DNA of 64,000 nt from Actinomadura atramentaria DSM 43919 (GTDB lineage: Bacteria > Actinomycetota > Actinomycetes > Streptosporangiales > Streptosporangiaceae). The notes below the pieces were generated by a model. The model was not told the origin of the DNA and did no database searches. It was given only the letters and a program-made list of their open reading frames with translations. Position 1 is the first letter of the stretch; the number at the start of each line of letters is the position of its first letter. The stretch spans positions 1 to 64,000 of the forward strand of contig NZ_KB907215.1 of NCBI RefSeq assembly GCF_000381885.1. Reading direction: 5' to 3'. Positions 25,671 through 34,815 of this stretch are shown piece by piece. A program made the position numbers and the translations under genes.

Positions 25671-26470
25671 CGGCGGTCCGGCTGCACGCCGTCTGGGTGC
25701 TGTACCGGCGGTCGATTCGCGAGCTGGTCTCGCTCGGGCCGCAGACGCTCGTCGCGCCGCTCGTGGTGCCGGTGTTCGTGCTGCTCGTCTACTCGGCGCT
25801 GTTCTCGCAGGTCTTCGAGCGGCTGGGGACGCATCTGCCGGGAACGCCCGGGTTCGATCCGACGATCAACTACGCGCAGTACGTGCTGGCCGGGCCGATC
25901 GTCATGTCCGCGATGCTCGGAACGGCGTCGGCGGGCATCGGCGTCGCCGTCGAACGGCAGCTCGGCTTCTACGACCGGATGGAGCTGTCCCCGCTCGGCC
26001 CGGCGCAGAGCCAGTTCGGGCGGCGGCTCGCGGACGGGACGCGGATCGCGCTGTTCGCCGTCGTCCTCACGCTCGTCGCGTGGGGCGCGGGCGCGCACAT
26101 CGCGCACTGGCCGCTCGCGCTCGCCGTGACCGTCCCGCTCGCCGCGTGCCTCGGCATGGCGTGGGGCGGGCTCGCGTTCGCGCTGTGCCTGCGGTCGGGC
26201 AGCGCGGAGGCGGCGCAGGCCGTCACGCCGCTGTTCCTGCCCGCGCTGTTCCTCAGCACGGCGTTCGTCCCCCTTCCGCTGATCCCGCACTGGTTGCGGC
26301 CGATCGTGGAGTACAACCCGCTGTCGGCGGTCTGCGACGCGATCCGGCACGCGGCGGCGGGGAGCCTGAACGGGTCGGCGGTGCTGCGCAGCGCCGTGGA
26401 GATCGCGGTCCTCGCCGCGCTGACGCAGACGCTGATCCGGCGGGCCGAGCGGAAGGTGGCGGCGCGGTGA
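25667..26470 (+). CDS. ABC-2 type permease
   Basis: 267 residues with six hydrophobic segments, an ABC-2 family layout: an N-terminal amphipathic region followed by TLVAPLVVPVFVLLVYSALF, VLAGPIVMSAMLGTASAGIG, and the typical FLPALFLSTAFVPLPLIPHW and IVEYNPLSAVCDAIR near the C-terminus. It is partner of the preceding ATPase; start overlaps its stop (ATGA), and its own stop overlaps the P450 start (GTGA). Confidence 0.92.
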   Translation: MTAVRLHAVWVLYRRSIRELVSLGPQTLVAPLVVPVFVLLVYSALFSQVFERLGTHLPGTPGFDPTINYAQYVLAGPIVMSAMLGTASAGIGVAVERQLGFYDRMELSPLGPAQSQFGRRLADGTRIALFAVVLTLVAWGAGAHIAHWPLALAVTVPLAACLGMAWGGLAFALCLRSGSAEAAQAVTPLFLPALFLSTAFVPLPLIPHWLRPIVEYNPLSAVCDAIRHAAAGSLNGSAVLRSAVEIAVLAALTQTLIRRAERKVAAR

Positions 26471-27474
26471 TCGAGTACGCCGCCGCCGAAACGGCGCGCG
26501 TCCAGGGCTGGGACGCGTGCGTGCGGGCGCTGTCGGCGTCCGGGCTCGTCTCGGACGCCGGGCCCGCCGAGGGCAACAACATGCTGCTCATGGAAGGCGC
26601 GACGCACCGGACGCTGCGCCGCCTGACCCGCGCGCAGCTCTCCCGGCCGCACCTCGCGGCGGTCGCGGAGCACCTCGACGCGACCGCCGGCCGGCTGGTC
26701 GCGGCCGCCCTCGGCGACCCCGCGGCCGACCTGGTCGCGGACGTCGCCGAACCGCTCGTCCTGGACGCGATCCTGTCCGTGCTGGGCGTCCCGGACGAGC
26801 GGCGGGCGCGCCTCGCCGAACTGACGCGGTCGATGCTCGGCCTGCTGGAACCCGACCTGCCGCCCGAGCGGCGGCGCGCGGCCGCGAACGCCGCGCTGCG
26901 CGCGACGCTGCTGTTCGAGCGGGACGCGCGCGCGGGCCGCGCCGCCGGATTCCACGCCGTGCTGGAGGCGGCCGCCGCTGCGGGCGAGATCCCGGTCAAG
27001 ACCGCGCGGTCCACGCCCGTCGTGATGCTGCACGGCGGATACGAGAACCCGCTCAACCAGCTCGGCTGCCTCGCCGCGTGGGCCGTCGCGGACCCCGAGC
27101 GGTTCGCGGCGGCGGCGGACGCGGCCCCGGCGGCGGTCTTCGAGGAGGTCCTGCGCGCGTACTCGCCCGTCCGGGCGGTCGCGCGCTGGGACGCGGCGGA
27201 CGGCGGCCGGTTCGTCTGGGTCGACCTGCACAGCGCCAACCACGACGAGCGGCGCTTCCCGTCGCCGGACGCCGTCGACCCGGCCCGCGAGCCCGGCCAC
27301 CTGGGCTTCGGGTACGGCCGCCACGCCTGTCCGGGCGCGGCGCTCGCCCGGCTGGAGGGCCGGGCGCTGCTGCGCGCGCTCCGGCGCGTCCCGGCGGCGG
27401 CGCTCCGCGCGTTCACCGTCCAGTGGCGGGACGGGCTCGTCGCCCGCGGACCCCGCACGATCACCAGGAGGTAG
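26467..27474 (+). CDS. Short cytochrome P450-like protein
   Basis: 335 residues, about 60 shorter than usual bacterial P450s; the missing part is the N-terminal A-helix/beta-1 region. The heme loop is complete (GFGYGRHACPGAALARLEGR, Cys288), as is the ExxR of helix K (EEVLR, 227-230). Helix I reads HGGYENPLNQLG (189-200): the usual acid/alcohol pair (D/E)-T is Glu-Asn, so the proton-relay Thr is absent. Such changes occur in P450s with non-monooxygenase chemistry. The start GTG overlaps the permease stop. The reaction in this pathway is unknown. Confidence 0.85.
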   Translation: MIEYAAAETARVQGWDACVRALSASGLVSDAGPAEGNNMLLMEGATHRTLRRLTRAQLSRPHLAAVAEHLDATAGRLVAAALGDPAADLVADVAEPLVLDAILSVLGVPDERRARLAELTRSMLGLLEPDLPPERRRAAANAALRATLLFERDARAGRAAGFHAVLEAAAAAGEIPVKTARSTPVVMLHGGYENPLNQLGCLAAWAVADPERFAAAADAAPAAVFEEVLRAYSPVRAVARWDAADGGRFVWVDLHSANHDERRFPSPDAVDPAREPGHLGFGYGRHACPGAALARLEGRALLRALRRVPAAALRAFTVQWRDGLVARGPRTITRR

Positions 27475-27476
27475 CC

Positions 27477-28652
27477 ATGCCACCGCCGATCCGGACCGTC
27501 GCCGACGCCCGCGCGCGGGCGCGCCGGGTCCTGCCGCGCGTCCTGTTCGACTACGTCGACGGCGGCGCCGACGGGGAGGTGACGCTCGCCGCCAACGAGC
27601 GCGCGTTCCGCGACGTCGCGCTGCGGCCGCGCATGGGCGTGGACGTCGACGTCGACCTCGGCACGACCGTCCTCGGCCGCCGCCTCGACCTGCCGGTGCT
27701 GCTCGCGCCGTGCGGGATGGTGCAGCTCGTCCACCCGGACGGGGCGGTCGGCGCGGCGCGCGCCGCCGCCGGCGCGGGCACCCTCGCGGTGCTCAGCAAG
27801 ATCGCGCTGTGCTCGCCGGAGGAGGTGGCCGCCGCCGTCCCCGGCCCGCACTGGTTCCAGATCAACTCGGCGGGCGGCCGCGACGAGGTGAAGCGGCTGC
27901 TGGCGCGGGTCCGCGACGCGGGCTTCGACGGCCTGGTCGTGACGCTCGACGGGCCGCCGCCCGGCAACCACGAGCGGGACCTGCGGCACGGCGTCGTGCC
28001 GCCGGTGCGGCCCACGCCCCGGCTCGTCGCGCGGCTCGCCGCGCAGGCGGCGGCGGCGCCGCGCTGGACGGCGGCGATGGCGCTGGCCGCGCGGCGGCAG
28101 CGCGCGACCGTCCAGGGCGCGACCCGCGTCCTCGGCAACGGCCGCGCGCCCCGGTCGGCCCGCTTCACCTGGGCCGACATCGCGTGGATCAGGCGGGAGT
28201 GGGCGGGTTCCCTGCTCGTCAAGGGCGTGCTCACCGGCGCGGACGCGCGCGCCGCCGTCGAGGCGGGCGCGGACGCGGTGATCGTCTCCAACCACGGCGG
28301 CCGGGCGCTCGACGGCGCCCCCGCGACGCTCACCGCGCTGCCCGAGGTCGCGGACGCGGTCGGCGACGCGGCGGAGGTGCTGCTGGACGGCGGCGTCCGC
28401 CGGGCGAGCTGCGTGGTGAAGGCGCTGAGCCTGGGCGCGCGGGCCGTCCTCATCGGGCGGCCGTTCGTGTACGGGCTCGCGGCGGGCGGCGAGCCGGGCG
28501 TCGCGCAGGTGCTGGAGGTCTTCCGGGCCGAGCTGGTCCGGACGATGCGGCTCGTCGGCCGCGCGACGCCCGCCGACCTCGATCCCGGCCTGCTCCAGGC
28601 GATGCGGCCGTGGGACGTCCCGGGCCTACCGTCAGCGAAGGAGCTGCTCTGA
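27477..28652 (+). CDS. FMN-dependent alpha-hydroxy acid oxidase/dehydrogenase
   Basis: 391 residues, the lactate/mandelate/glycolate oxidase family. Seen are the N-terminal FDYVDGGADGEVTLAANERAF, FMN contacts around VLLAPCGM and FQINSAGG, lysine in SLLVKGVLTG, the catalytic His in SNHGGRALDG and VLLDGGVRRA. The membrane-anchoring loop of mandelate dehydrogenase is not obvious. The ATG has AGGAGG upstream. Within the cluster it may oxidise an alpha-hydroxy acid unit; some relatives act on peptides (MftD). Confidence 0.9.
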   Translation: MPPPIRTVADARARARRVLPRVLFDYVDGGADGEVTLAANERAFRDVALRPRMGVDVDVDLGTTVLGRRLDLPVLLAPCGMVQLVHPDGAVGAARAAAGAGTLAVLSKIALCSPEEVAAAVPGPHWFQINSAGGRDEVKRLLARVRDAGFDGLVVTLDGPPPGNHERDLRHGVVPPVRPTPRLVARLAAQAAAAPRWTAAMALAARRQRATVQGATRVLGNGRAPRSARFTWADIAWIRREWAGSLLVKGVLTGADARAAVEAGADAVIVSNHGGRALDGAPATLTALPEVADAVGDAAEVLLDGGVRRASCVVKALSLGARAVLIGRPFVYGLAAGGEPGVAQVLEVFRAELVRTMRLVGRATPADLDPGLLQAMRPWDVPGLPSAKELL

Positions 28653-29404
28653 TGGCGCGCGAAACCGCGGGCACGGCCGTCCACCCGCCGCCGGAGGTCG
28701 GTTCCGCGCCGGGCTGGCCGGTCGTCCTGTACTTCCACCACGTCGATCCGGACATCCGGCACTACACCTGCGTGTCCCCGGCCGCGTTCGACGCGGCGCT
28801 CGCCGGGCTCGGCGAACGGTTCCGGCCGCTCGACCCCCGCGCCGTCCCGGCCGTGGTCGAGGCGGGCGGGAGCGCCGAGCCGACCTGCCTGCTGACGTTC
28901 GACGACGGGTACGCCGACGTCCTCGAACACGCGCTGCCGATCATGGAGCGGCGCGGCTGGCGGGCCGTCCACTTCGTCAGCACCGACCTCGTCGGCACGG
29001 TCGAGGACCATCCCGTCCGGGGCCGCCTGCGGCACCTGACGTGGGACGAGCTGGCCGAGCTGACCCGGCGCGGGCACGTCGTCGCGAGCCACGGCTGCTC
29101 GCACACCCCGTTCGACCGGCTGCCGCCCGCCGAGGTCCGCCGCGAGGCCGCGCGGGCCGGGGCGGTGCTGGCGGCGCGGCTGCCCGGCGCGCCCGACTGG
29201 CTCGCGTACCCGTACGGAATCCCGCCCGGACCGGGCGTGGAACTGCCCGAGCTGTGCTTCGGCTCGGTGAAGGCGCCCGCGCTCGCGTGGGACGCCGCGC
29301 CCCGCGAGATCCGCCGCACGTACCTCCCGGCGGACGGCCGGGAGCGGTGGGAGACCTGCATGGACGAATGGAGGCGGCCGTGGAGCCCCGGCGCATCGCT
29401 CTGA
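28652..29404 (+). CDS. Polysaccharide deacetylase (CE4) family protein
   Basis: 250 residues. CE4 motif 1 is LTFDDGYADV (metal and base Asp), motif 2 SHGCSHTPFDRL (metal His), followed by WLAYPYG (motif 3). These predict metal-dependent removal of N-acetyl groups from a sugar. No signal peptide, so it probably acts in the cytosol on a precursor. The start overlaps the preceding stop (TGATG). With the nearby GT2 and dehydrogenase it suggests an amino sugar in the product. Confidence 0.88.
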   Translation: MARETAGTAVHPPPEVGSAPGWPVVLYFHHVDPDIRHYTCVSPAAFDAALAGLGERFRPLDPRAVPAVVEAGGSAEPTCLLTFDDGYADVLEHALPIMERRGWRAVHFVSTDLVGTVEDHPVRGRLRHLTWDELAELTRRGHVVASHGCSHTPFDRLPPAEVRREAARAGAVLAARLPGAPDWLAYPYGIPPGPGVELPELCFGSVKAPALAWDAAPREIRRTYLPADGRERWETCMDEWRRPWSPGASL

Positions 29405-30219
29405 TCATCCCGACCTGCGGGCGGCCCGACGACCTGCGGGAGTGCCTGCGGTCCGTCGCGGCGGAGGACGACGGCTCCCTCGCGCAGGTGATCGTCGTGG
29501 ACGACGGCGCGCCCGAGCCCGTCGAGCTGCCCGCCGACGTCGGCGGTGTGCCGCTGGTGAAACGGCGCAACGCCGTCCGCAGGGGCGCGGCCTACAGCCG
29601 CAACCTCGCGCTGCAGACGCTCGCGGACGAGGTGGACGCGGTCGGTTTCCTCGACGACGACGCGCGCCTCACCCAGGGCTGGTTCGCGGCGGCGCGCCGC
29701 GAGCTGACCCGCGACCGGGGCGCGGTGACGGGCCCGGTCCTGCGGTTCGACCGCGGCCTGGTGTCCCGCGCGCGCCAGCTCCGCTACGACCGCCGGTACG
29801 CGCCCGTCGAGCCGGGCCAGCCCGTCGCATTCCTCGCGGGCGGCAACGCCGTCGTCTGGCGCGACCTGCTGGTGAAGGCCGGGGGCTTCCCGGACACGCC
29901 GACGATGAGCGACCGGTTCCTGGTGCGGCGGCTGGAGGCGGCGGGCGGCCGCTGCCACTTCGTCCCGGACCTGCTCGTGCGGCACCGCAACTCCAAGGGG
30001 CTGCGCACGGCGGTCCGGGAGGCGTGGCGCGCGGGGCTGCTGGACGACACGCCGCTGGACTCCCCGGCCCGCAGGCGGCTGGCGGGCGCGGCGCGGGACG
30101 CGCTCGCGGGCGACCAGGTCGCGGCGGCGCTGCTGAACGTCGCGCTCGACGCGGTGTACCTCGGCGGCCGCGAGCGCGCCCGGCGGCACCGCGCGCGCCT
30201 CGCGGCGGCGGCGACGTGA
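29380..30219 (+). CDS. Glycosyltransferase family 2 protein
   Basis: 279 residues, GT-A fold. N-terminal ALIIPTCGRPDDLRECLRSV, VIVVDDGAPEP, the metal-binding FLDDDARL (DxD) and GGNAVVWRDLLVKAGGFP are GT2 landmarks. No TM helices, so it acts in the cytosol or at the membrane surface. I chose the GTG at 29380 with GGAGG five bases upstream; an ATG twelve bases earlier lacks a site. It overlaps the deacetylase gene by 25 bp. The sugar donor may come from the dehydrogenase encoded two genes on. Confidence 0.88.
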   Translation: MEPRRIALIIPTCGRPDDLRECLRSVAAEDDGSLAQVIVVDDGAPEPVELPADVGGVPLVKRRNAVRRGAAYSRNLALQTLADEVDAVGFLDDDARLTQGWFAAARRELTRDRGAVTGPVLRFDRGLVSRARQLRYDRRYAPVEPGQPVAFLAGGNAVVWRDLLVKAGGFPDTPTMSDRFLVRRLEAAGGRCHFVPDLLVRHRNSKGLRTAVREAWRAGLLDDTPLDSPARRRLAGAARDALAGDQVAAALLNVALDAVYLGGRERARRHRARLAAAAT

Positions 30220-31022
30220 GCGCGCCGCCCGGGCCGCTGCTGCTCGTCGGCCCGCAGCGCTCCGGGACCACGGCGCTCGGCGCGGCGCTGTCGGCGGCCG
30301 TCGCGGCGGCCGGGGGCTGCTTCACCGTCAACGGGAAGCTGCCCTACCTGCTGCGGCGCTGGTGGACGCCCGCCGACGTCGCCGCCGCGCATCTGCGCGC
30401 GGACGAGGCGGCGCACGCGCTCGCCCGCGTCCCGCCGTACGGCGACGGGGCCGGCGCGTGGCTGGGCCGCGCCCGCGCCGCGCTGCTCGCCGGGGCGCGC
30501 CGCGCCGCCGACGGACGCGCCGCCCCGACCGTCGCCGAGGAGGCCCGGCGGATCTGCGCGGAGGCGTACGCGGCCGAGCCGTGGGGCGACAAGTACAACG
30601 AGTACCTGCTCGACCTGCCGTGGCTCGACGCGGTGTTCCCCGACGCGCGCTGGATCTTCCTGGTGCGGGACCCGGCCGAGACGGTCGCGTCGATGCTGGC
30701 GTGGCCGCGCGACAAGCCGTGGAACCCCGCGCACGCCGCCGCGGCGTCGGCGAAGTGGGCGCACTGGGCGTCGCGGTGGCTGGAGTTCCGCGCCCGCGTG
30801 CCGCCCGAGCGGCGGTGCGAGCTGGACTACGCGGACCTGTGCGACGGCCGCGCCGAGGGGCTGGCGGAGCTGGTCGGCGTCGAGACCGCGCCGTTCCTCA
30901 CCGGCCTGCGGCGGTCGGCGGCGGACCGGCCGCGGCCGCCGCTCGGCCCGCGCGCGCTGGACGTCCGCGCCGCCCTGGCGCGGCTGCGAATCCTCGGCGA
31001 GCCCGCCGGGACGACGCGATGA
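30216..31022 (+). CDS. PAPS-dependent sulfotransferase family protein
   Basis: 268 residues. The 5'-phosphosulfate loop is LLLVGPQRSGTTALGAAL at the N-terminus, and the 3'-phosphate segment is IFLVRDPAETVASML, the two hallmarks of sulfotransferases. GDKYNEYLLDLPWLDAVFPD lies between them. It likely places sulfate on a hydroxyl of the sugar or lipid. No PAPS-synthesis genes are in the window. Start GTG overlaps the GT2 stop (GTGA); stop overlaps the next ATG. Confidence 0.88.
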   Translation: MSAPPGPLLLVGPQRSGTTALGAALSAAVAAAGGCFTVNGKLPYLLRRWWTPADVAAAHLRADEAAHALARVPPYGDGAGAWLGRARAALLAGARRAADGRAAPTVAEEARRICAEAYAAEPWGDKYNEYLLDLPWLDAVFPDARWIFLVRDPAETVASMLAWPRDKPWNPAHAAAASAKWAHWASRWLEFRARVPPERRCELDYADLCDGRAEGLAELVGVETAPFLTGLRRSAADRPRPPLGPRALDVRAALARLRILGEPAGTTR

Positions 31023-32335
31023 ATCACGAGGGAGACGTGGTCGGCGTGGGAGACGTGATGCAGGGGACCGGCCGGGAGCCGGTCGACGTGCTCGTGATCG
31101 GGCTCGGCTACGTGGGGCTGCCGCTGGTCCGCGAGGCGGTCGGCGCCGGGTACCGGGTCGCCGGGTTCGACCGGAGCGCGGCGGTGGTGGCGTCGCTGCG
31201 GGCGGGCCGGTCGCACGTGGACGACGTCACCGACGACGACGTGCGCGCGCTCGCGGCGGGCGGGTTCCGCGCGGTCTCCGACGAGGCGGAGTTACCGCCG
31301 CCGAGGACGGTCGTGATCTGCGTCCCGACGCCGCTGTCGCGGACGGGCGGCCCTGATCTGGCCGCGCTCCGCGCCGCAGCGCGGACGGCGGGCGGCGTCC
31401 TGGGCCCGGACTCGCTGGTGATCGTGGAGTCCACCAGCTTCCCGGGCACCACGGACGAGGTCGTCCGCCCGATCCTGGAAGAGCGCTCCGGGCTGCGCGC
31501 TGGAACGGACTTCCACCTGGCGTTCTCCCCCGAGCGCATCGACCCCGGCAACAAGCGGTTCGGGCTGCGCAACACCCCGAAGGTCGTCGGCGGCCACACG
31601 CCCGCGTGCGCGACGGCGGCCGTGGCGTTCTACGCGAAGCTGTGCGACGAGGTCGTCCAGGCCAAGTCCACGCGCGAGGCCGAGATGGCGAAGCTGCTGG
31701 AGAACACCTACCGGTACGTCAACATCGCGCTCGTCAACGAGATGGCGATGTTCTGCCGGGAGCTGGGCGTGGACCTGTGGGACGCGATCCGCTGCGCGGG
31801 GACCAAGCCGTTCGGCTTCCAGGCGTTCCGCCCGGGGCCGGGCGTCGGCGGGCACTGCATCCCGGTGGACCCGCACTACCTGTCGTACCGGACGCGGGCG
31901 GCGGGCGTCCCGTTCCGGTTCGTGGAGCTGGCCGAGGACGTCAACCGGCGGATGGCCCGCCACGTCGTGGACCGCGCGGCCGAACTCCTCGCGCGGCACG
32001 GCGGGACGCTGGCGGGCGCGGAGGTGCTGCTGCTCGGCGTCACCTACAAGGAGGACGTCGCCGACCAGCGGGAGACCCCGGCGCTGCCGGTCGCCCGCGA
32101 ACTGCTCGCCCGGTCCGCGCGGCTGGCCTACCACGACCCGTACGTCGCGGACTGGCGGGTGGACGGCGCGCCCGTCCGGCGCGCGACGGACCTGGCGGCC
32201 GGGCTCGCCGGGGCGGACCTGGCGATCCTGCTCCAGGCGCACCGCGCCTACGGCGGCGCGGAGGTCGCCCGGACGGGGCGGCCGCTCCTGGACACCCGGG
32301 GCGGCGTCGCCGCCCCGCGCGCGGAGGCGCTGTGA
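31019..32335 (+). CDS. Nucleotide-sugar 6-dehydrogenase (UDP-ManNAcA/UDP-GlcNAcA type)
   Basis: 438 residues. Rossmann GLGYVGLP at 28-35, SFPGTTDEVV, catalytic Lys263 in GTKPFGFQ, catalytic Cys280 in PGVGGHCIPVDP, and the C-terminal domain start LGVTYKEDVADQRETPA. The HCIPVDP form is typical of the WecC/TviB/VipA group, which oxidise UDP-N-acetylhexosamines to uronic acids with NAD. It thus supplies an aminouronate donor for the GT2. The ATG overlaps the sulfotransferase stop (ATGA). Confidence 0.92.
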   Translation: MNHEGDVVGVGDVMQGTGREPVDVLVIGLGYVGLPLVREAVGAGYRVAGFDRSAAVVASLRAGRSHVDDVTDDDVRALAAGGFRAVSDEAELPPPRTVVICVPTPLSRTGGPDLAALRAAARTAGGVLGPDSLVIVESTSFPGTTDEVVRPILEERSGLRAGTDFHLAFSPERIDPGNKRFGLRNTPKVVGGHTPACATAAVAFYAKLCDEVVQAKSTREAEMAKLLENTYRYVNIALVNEMAMFCRELGVDLWDAIRCAGTKPFGFQAFRPGPGVGGHCIPVDPHYLSYRTRAAGVPFRFVELAEDVNRRMARHVVDRAAELLARHGGTLAGAEVLLLGVTYKEDVADQRETPALPVARELLARSARLAYHDPYVADWRVDGAPVRRATDLAAGLAGADLAILLQAHRAYGGAEVARTGRPLLDTRGGVAAPRAEAL

Positions 32336-33240
32336 CACCCGATCGGAGGACCATGCGCGTGGCCATCTGCGGCTTCGGGAGCGCGGGGCGGCAGCACGCC
32401 GCCGCCGTCGCGGAGCTGCCGGACGTGACCGTCCACTCGGTGCTGGAGGCCGACCCGGCCGTCCGCACGGACCCGTACCCGCGCGCGGCCGACTGGGCGT
32501 CGGTGCTGGCCGACCCGCGGGTGGACGCCGTCGCGCTGTGCGTGCCGCCGGGCGGGCGCGCGGAGCTGGCGGCGGCGGCCGTCGCGGCGGGCAAGGCGGT
32601 GCTGCTGGAGAAGCCGCCGTGCATGTCGGTGGCGGAACTGGACCAGTTGGAGGCGTTGGACGGCCGGATCGGCGTCATGCTCCAGCACCGGTTCCGGCTG
32701 CCCGCCGAGGTGCTGGACCGGCCGTTCCGCGCGGCGGCCGGGACGCTGCTCGTCAGCCGCCATCGCGTCCCGGCGCGGCACTACACGGGCTGGCGGGCCG
32801 ATCCGGGCCGGTCGCTGGGCGGGATCACCGCGCATCTCGGCGTCCACTACCTGGACCTGGCGTGCCAGGCGCTCGGGGACGTGGAGGCGGTGGACGTCGT
32901 GGAGCACCGGTCGTGCGCGCCCGGCATCGACGTGCGGGTCGGCGCGGTCGTCCGGTTCGCCGCCGGGTCGACGCTCGCGGTGACGATCGCGGCGGACGTC
33001 CCGGCGCGCGCGGAACAGCTCGTGATCGTCGGCGGCGACCGGTACCTGAGCATCGCGGACGGCGCGGTCGTCCTGCGCGACGGCGACGCCGAGCGCACCG
33101 TGCCCGCCGCCCCGACGCCCGCGCTGCGCGGCCGCGTCTACACCGAGTTCACGAGCGGCGGCGAGCTGTGCTCGCTGGCGCGGAGCCGGGGGGCCACCCG
33201 AATCCTGGACGAGGTGCGGAAGGCGGGCACCGGATGGTGA
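32332..33240 (+). CDS. Gfo/Idh/MocA-family oxidoreductase
   Basis: 302 residues. N-terminal NAD fold VAICGFGSAGRQHAAAV, then VDAVALCVPPG, the Lys motif LLEKPPCMSV (EKP) and His in GGITAHLGVHYLDLACQ. It fits oxidation or reduction of a sugar or cyclitol. The GTG at 32332 overlaps the preceding stop and has GGAGG upstream; an ATG at 32353 is the alternative. Together with the two TIM-barrel isomerase-like genes that follow, it suggests sugar remodelling. Confidence 0.88.
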   Translation: MTPDRRTMRVAICGFGSAGRQHAAAVAELPDVTVHSVLEADPAVRTDPYPRAADWASVLADPRVDAVALCVPPGGRAELAAAAVAAGKAVLLEKPPCMSVAELDQLEALDGRIGVMLQHRFRLPAEVLDRPFRAAAGTLLVSRHRVPARHYTGWRADPGRSLGGITAHLGVHYLDLACQALGDVEAVDVVEHRSCAPGIDVRVGAVVRFAAGSTLAVTIAADVPARAEQLVIVGGDRYLSIADGAVVLRDGDAERTVPAAPTPALRGRVYTEFTSGGELCSLARSRGATRILDEVRKAGTGW

Positions 33241-33920
33241 CGCGGCTCGGACTGTCCTCGGGCACCGCGCCCCGGCTCGCGGCGGCGGAGCTGGCGGCGC
33301 TCGTCCGCGGCGCCGGGGGCTCGGTCGCGGACCTGCGCGCGGACAAGGGCCACCGCTGGGAGGACGACGGCCTCGCGGGCCTCGGCGGGCTCGCGGTCTC
33401 GTTCGTCGGCCTCTCGGTCGTGCTCGGCGCGTCCGACCAGCGTCCGGACGCCGCCGCGCGGTTCCCCGGCCTGCCCGTGAAGGTGTTCGCCGCGCCGGGC
33501 GCGGCGTCGGCGGCGGCCACCCGCGACCAGCTCGCCGCGCTGACGGCGGACCGCGCGCCCGACCAGGTCCTGGTCGAGACGCACCGGGGCGGGGCCGCGC
33601 CCGCCGAGCTGGCCGAGCTGTGCGCGCGGTACGGCTGCCGGCTCGTCGTGGACAACCTCGGTCTGCACGAGATCGCCGACGACGAACCGGCGGCGCTCGC
33701 GCTGCTCGCGCCGTGGGCGTCGGCCGTGCAGGTGAAGGGCTTCGACCCGGCGGCGGACGGGGGCCGGCCCGCGCACCGGCCGCTGGCCGCCGCCGACCTC
33801 GGCTGGCTGGCGGCGTTCCGCACGGCCGCCGTCGACATCACCGTGGAGTCCCGCGCCGGGACGCCGCGCGACGACCTGGCCGCTCTGCGCGCCGCGTGGG
33901 AGGACATCGCATGCGCCTAG
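33234..33920 (+). CDS. TIM-barrel sugar isomerase/epimerase-like protein
   Basis: 228 residues. Strand-end motifs LGLSSGTAP, VSFVGLSVVLG, VKVFAAPGA, VLVETHRGG, LVVDNLGLHEI and AVQVKGFD match the spacing of xylose-isomerase-like TIM barrels (AP endonuclease 2 family), with the metal-site Glu in VETH and Asp in VDN. It is shorter than the downstream paralogue-like gene. ATG and GTG starts at 33234 and 33237 are both in frame. Substrate unknown. Confidence 0.7.
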   Translation: MVTRLGLSSGTAPRLAAAELAALVRGAGGSVADLRADKGHRWEDDGLAGLGGLAVSFVGLSVVLGASDQRPDAAARFPGLPVKVFAAPGAASAAATRDQLAALTADRAPDQVLVETHRGGAAPAELAELCARYGCRLVVDNLGLHEIADDEPAALALLAPWASAVQVKGFDPAADGGRPAHRPLAAADLGWLAAFRTAAVDITVESRAGTPRDDLAALRAAWEDIACA

Positions 33921-34753
33921 CCATCATCAACGACGAGGTGGACCAGGACCCCGGCCGGGCCGCCGACGCCGCCGCCGCGTGCGGGTTCGGCGGGATCGAG
34001 GTCCGCTCGGTGCGCAACGTGCCGCCGCACGAGCTGACCGACGACGAGCTGCGCGGCGTCGCCGCCGACCTGGCCGCGCGCGGGCTGGCGGTCGCCGGGT
34101 TCTGTCCGCCCGCGCTCAAGACCGCGCTGCCGCGCACGGACGCGGACGTCGCGGCGGTCCGTGCGGTGCTCGTCCGCGCGATCGGGCAGGCGCGCGTGCT
34201 CGGCGCGCCGCACGTGCGGATCTTCACGTTCTACCGGGAGGGCGATCCGGACCCGGTCGCGGCGGCCAGGGCGGCGCGGCGGGTGCTGGACGGGGTGCCG
34301 CTGGACGGCGTCCGGCTGCTCGTCGAGACCGGGACCAGGACGAACACGCCGACGATGGCGCTGCTCATGCGCTTCCTGGAGGCCGTGGACGTCCCCGGAC
34401 TCGGCGTCCTGTGGGACCCGGGGAACACCGTGTTCAGCGGGATGGGCCGGACGCCGTTCCCCGCCGAGTACCGGCTCGGGCGCGACCTCATCGGGCACGT
34501 CCACGTCAAGGACCCGGCGGGCACGACCGGCTACGTCCGGCTCGGCGACGGGGACCTGCCGTGGGCGGAGATCGTCGAAACACTGCGCGCGGACGGCTAC
34601 GGCGGTTGGCTGTCCCTGGAGACGCACTGGCGCGTCGGCCGCGTCCTGAACCAGCGGCAGCGCGACAACCCCTGGGGCGACGACTTCACCGACGGGGGCT
34701 ACGACGCGAGCGTGCAGTGCATGGAGCGCCTCGCGGCGCTCGTCGCCGGCTGA
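33911..34753 (+). CDS. Sugar phosphate isomerase/epimerase (xylose isomerase-like TIM barrel)
   Basis: 280 residues. Barrel landmarks: LAIINDEVDQDP, GFGGIEVRSV, VAGFCPPALK, VRIFTFYREG, LLVETGTRTN (metal Glu), VLWDPGNTVF (Asp), IGHVHVKDPAG (His/Asp) and WLSLETHWRV (Glu). The metal-ligand set Glu-Asp-His-Glu looks complete, so it should be an active isomerase or epimerase. It overlaps the previous gene by 10 bp. Relatives act with Gfo/Idh enzymes on inositols and keto-sugars. Confidence 0.88.
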   Translation: MRLAIINDEVDQDPGRAADAAAACGFGGIEVRSVRNVPPHELTDDELRGVAADLAARGLAVAGFCPPALKTALPRTDADVAAVRAVLVRAIGQARVLGAPHVRIFTFYREGDPDPVAAARAARRVLDGVPLDGVRLLVETGTRTNTPTMALLMRFLEAVDVPGLGVLWDPGNTVFSGMGRTPFPAEYRLGRDLIGHVHVKDPAGTTGYVRLGDGDLPWAEIVETLRADGYGGWLSLETHWRVGRVLNQRQRDNPWGDDFTDGGYDASVQCMERLAALVAG

Positions 34754-34815
34754 CCGGCACCGGAACGGTTCGAGAGCCGGGGGCGAGCCCCGGCGGAACG
34801 GAGGATCGACGACTG

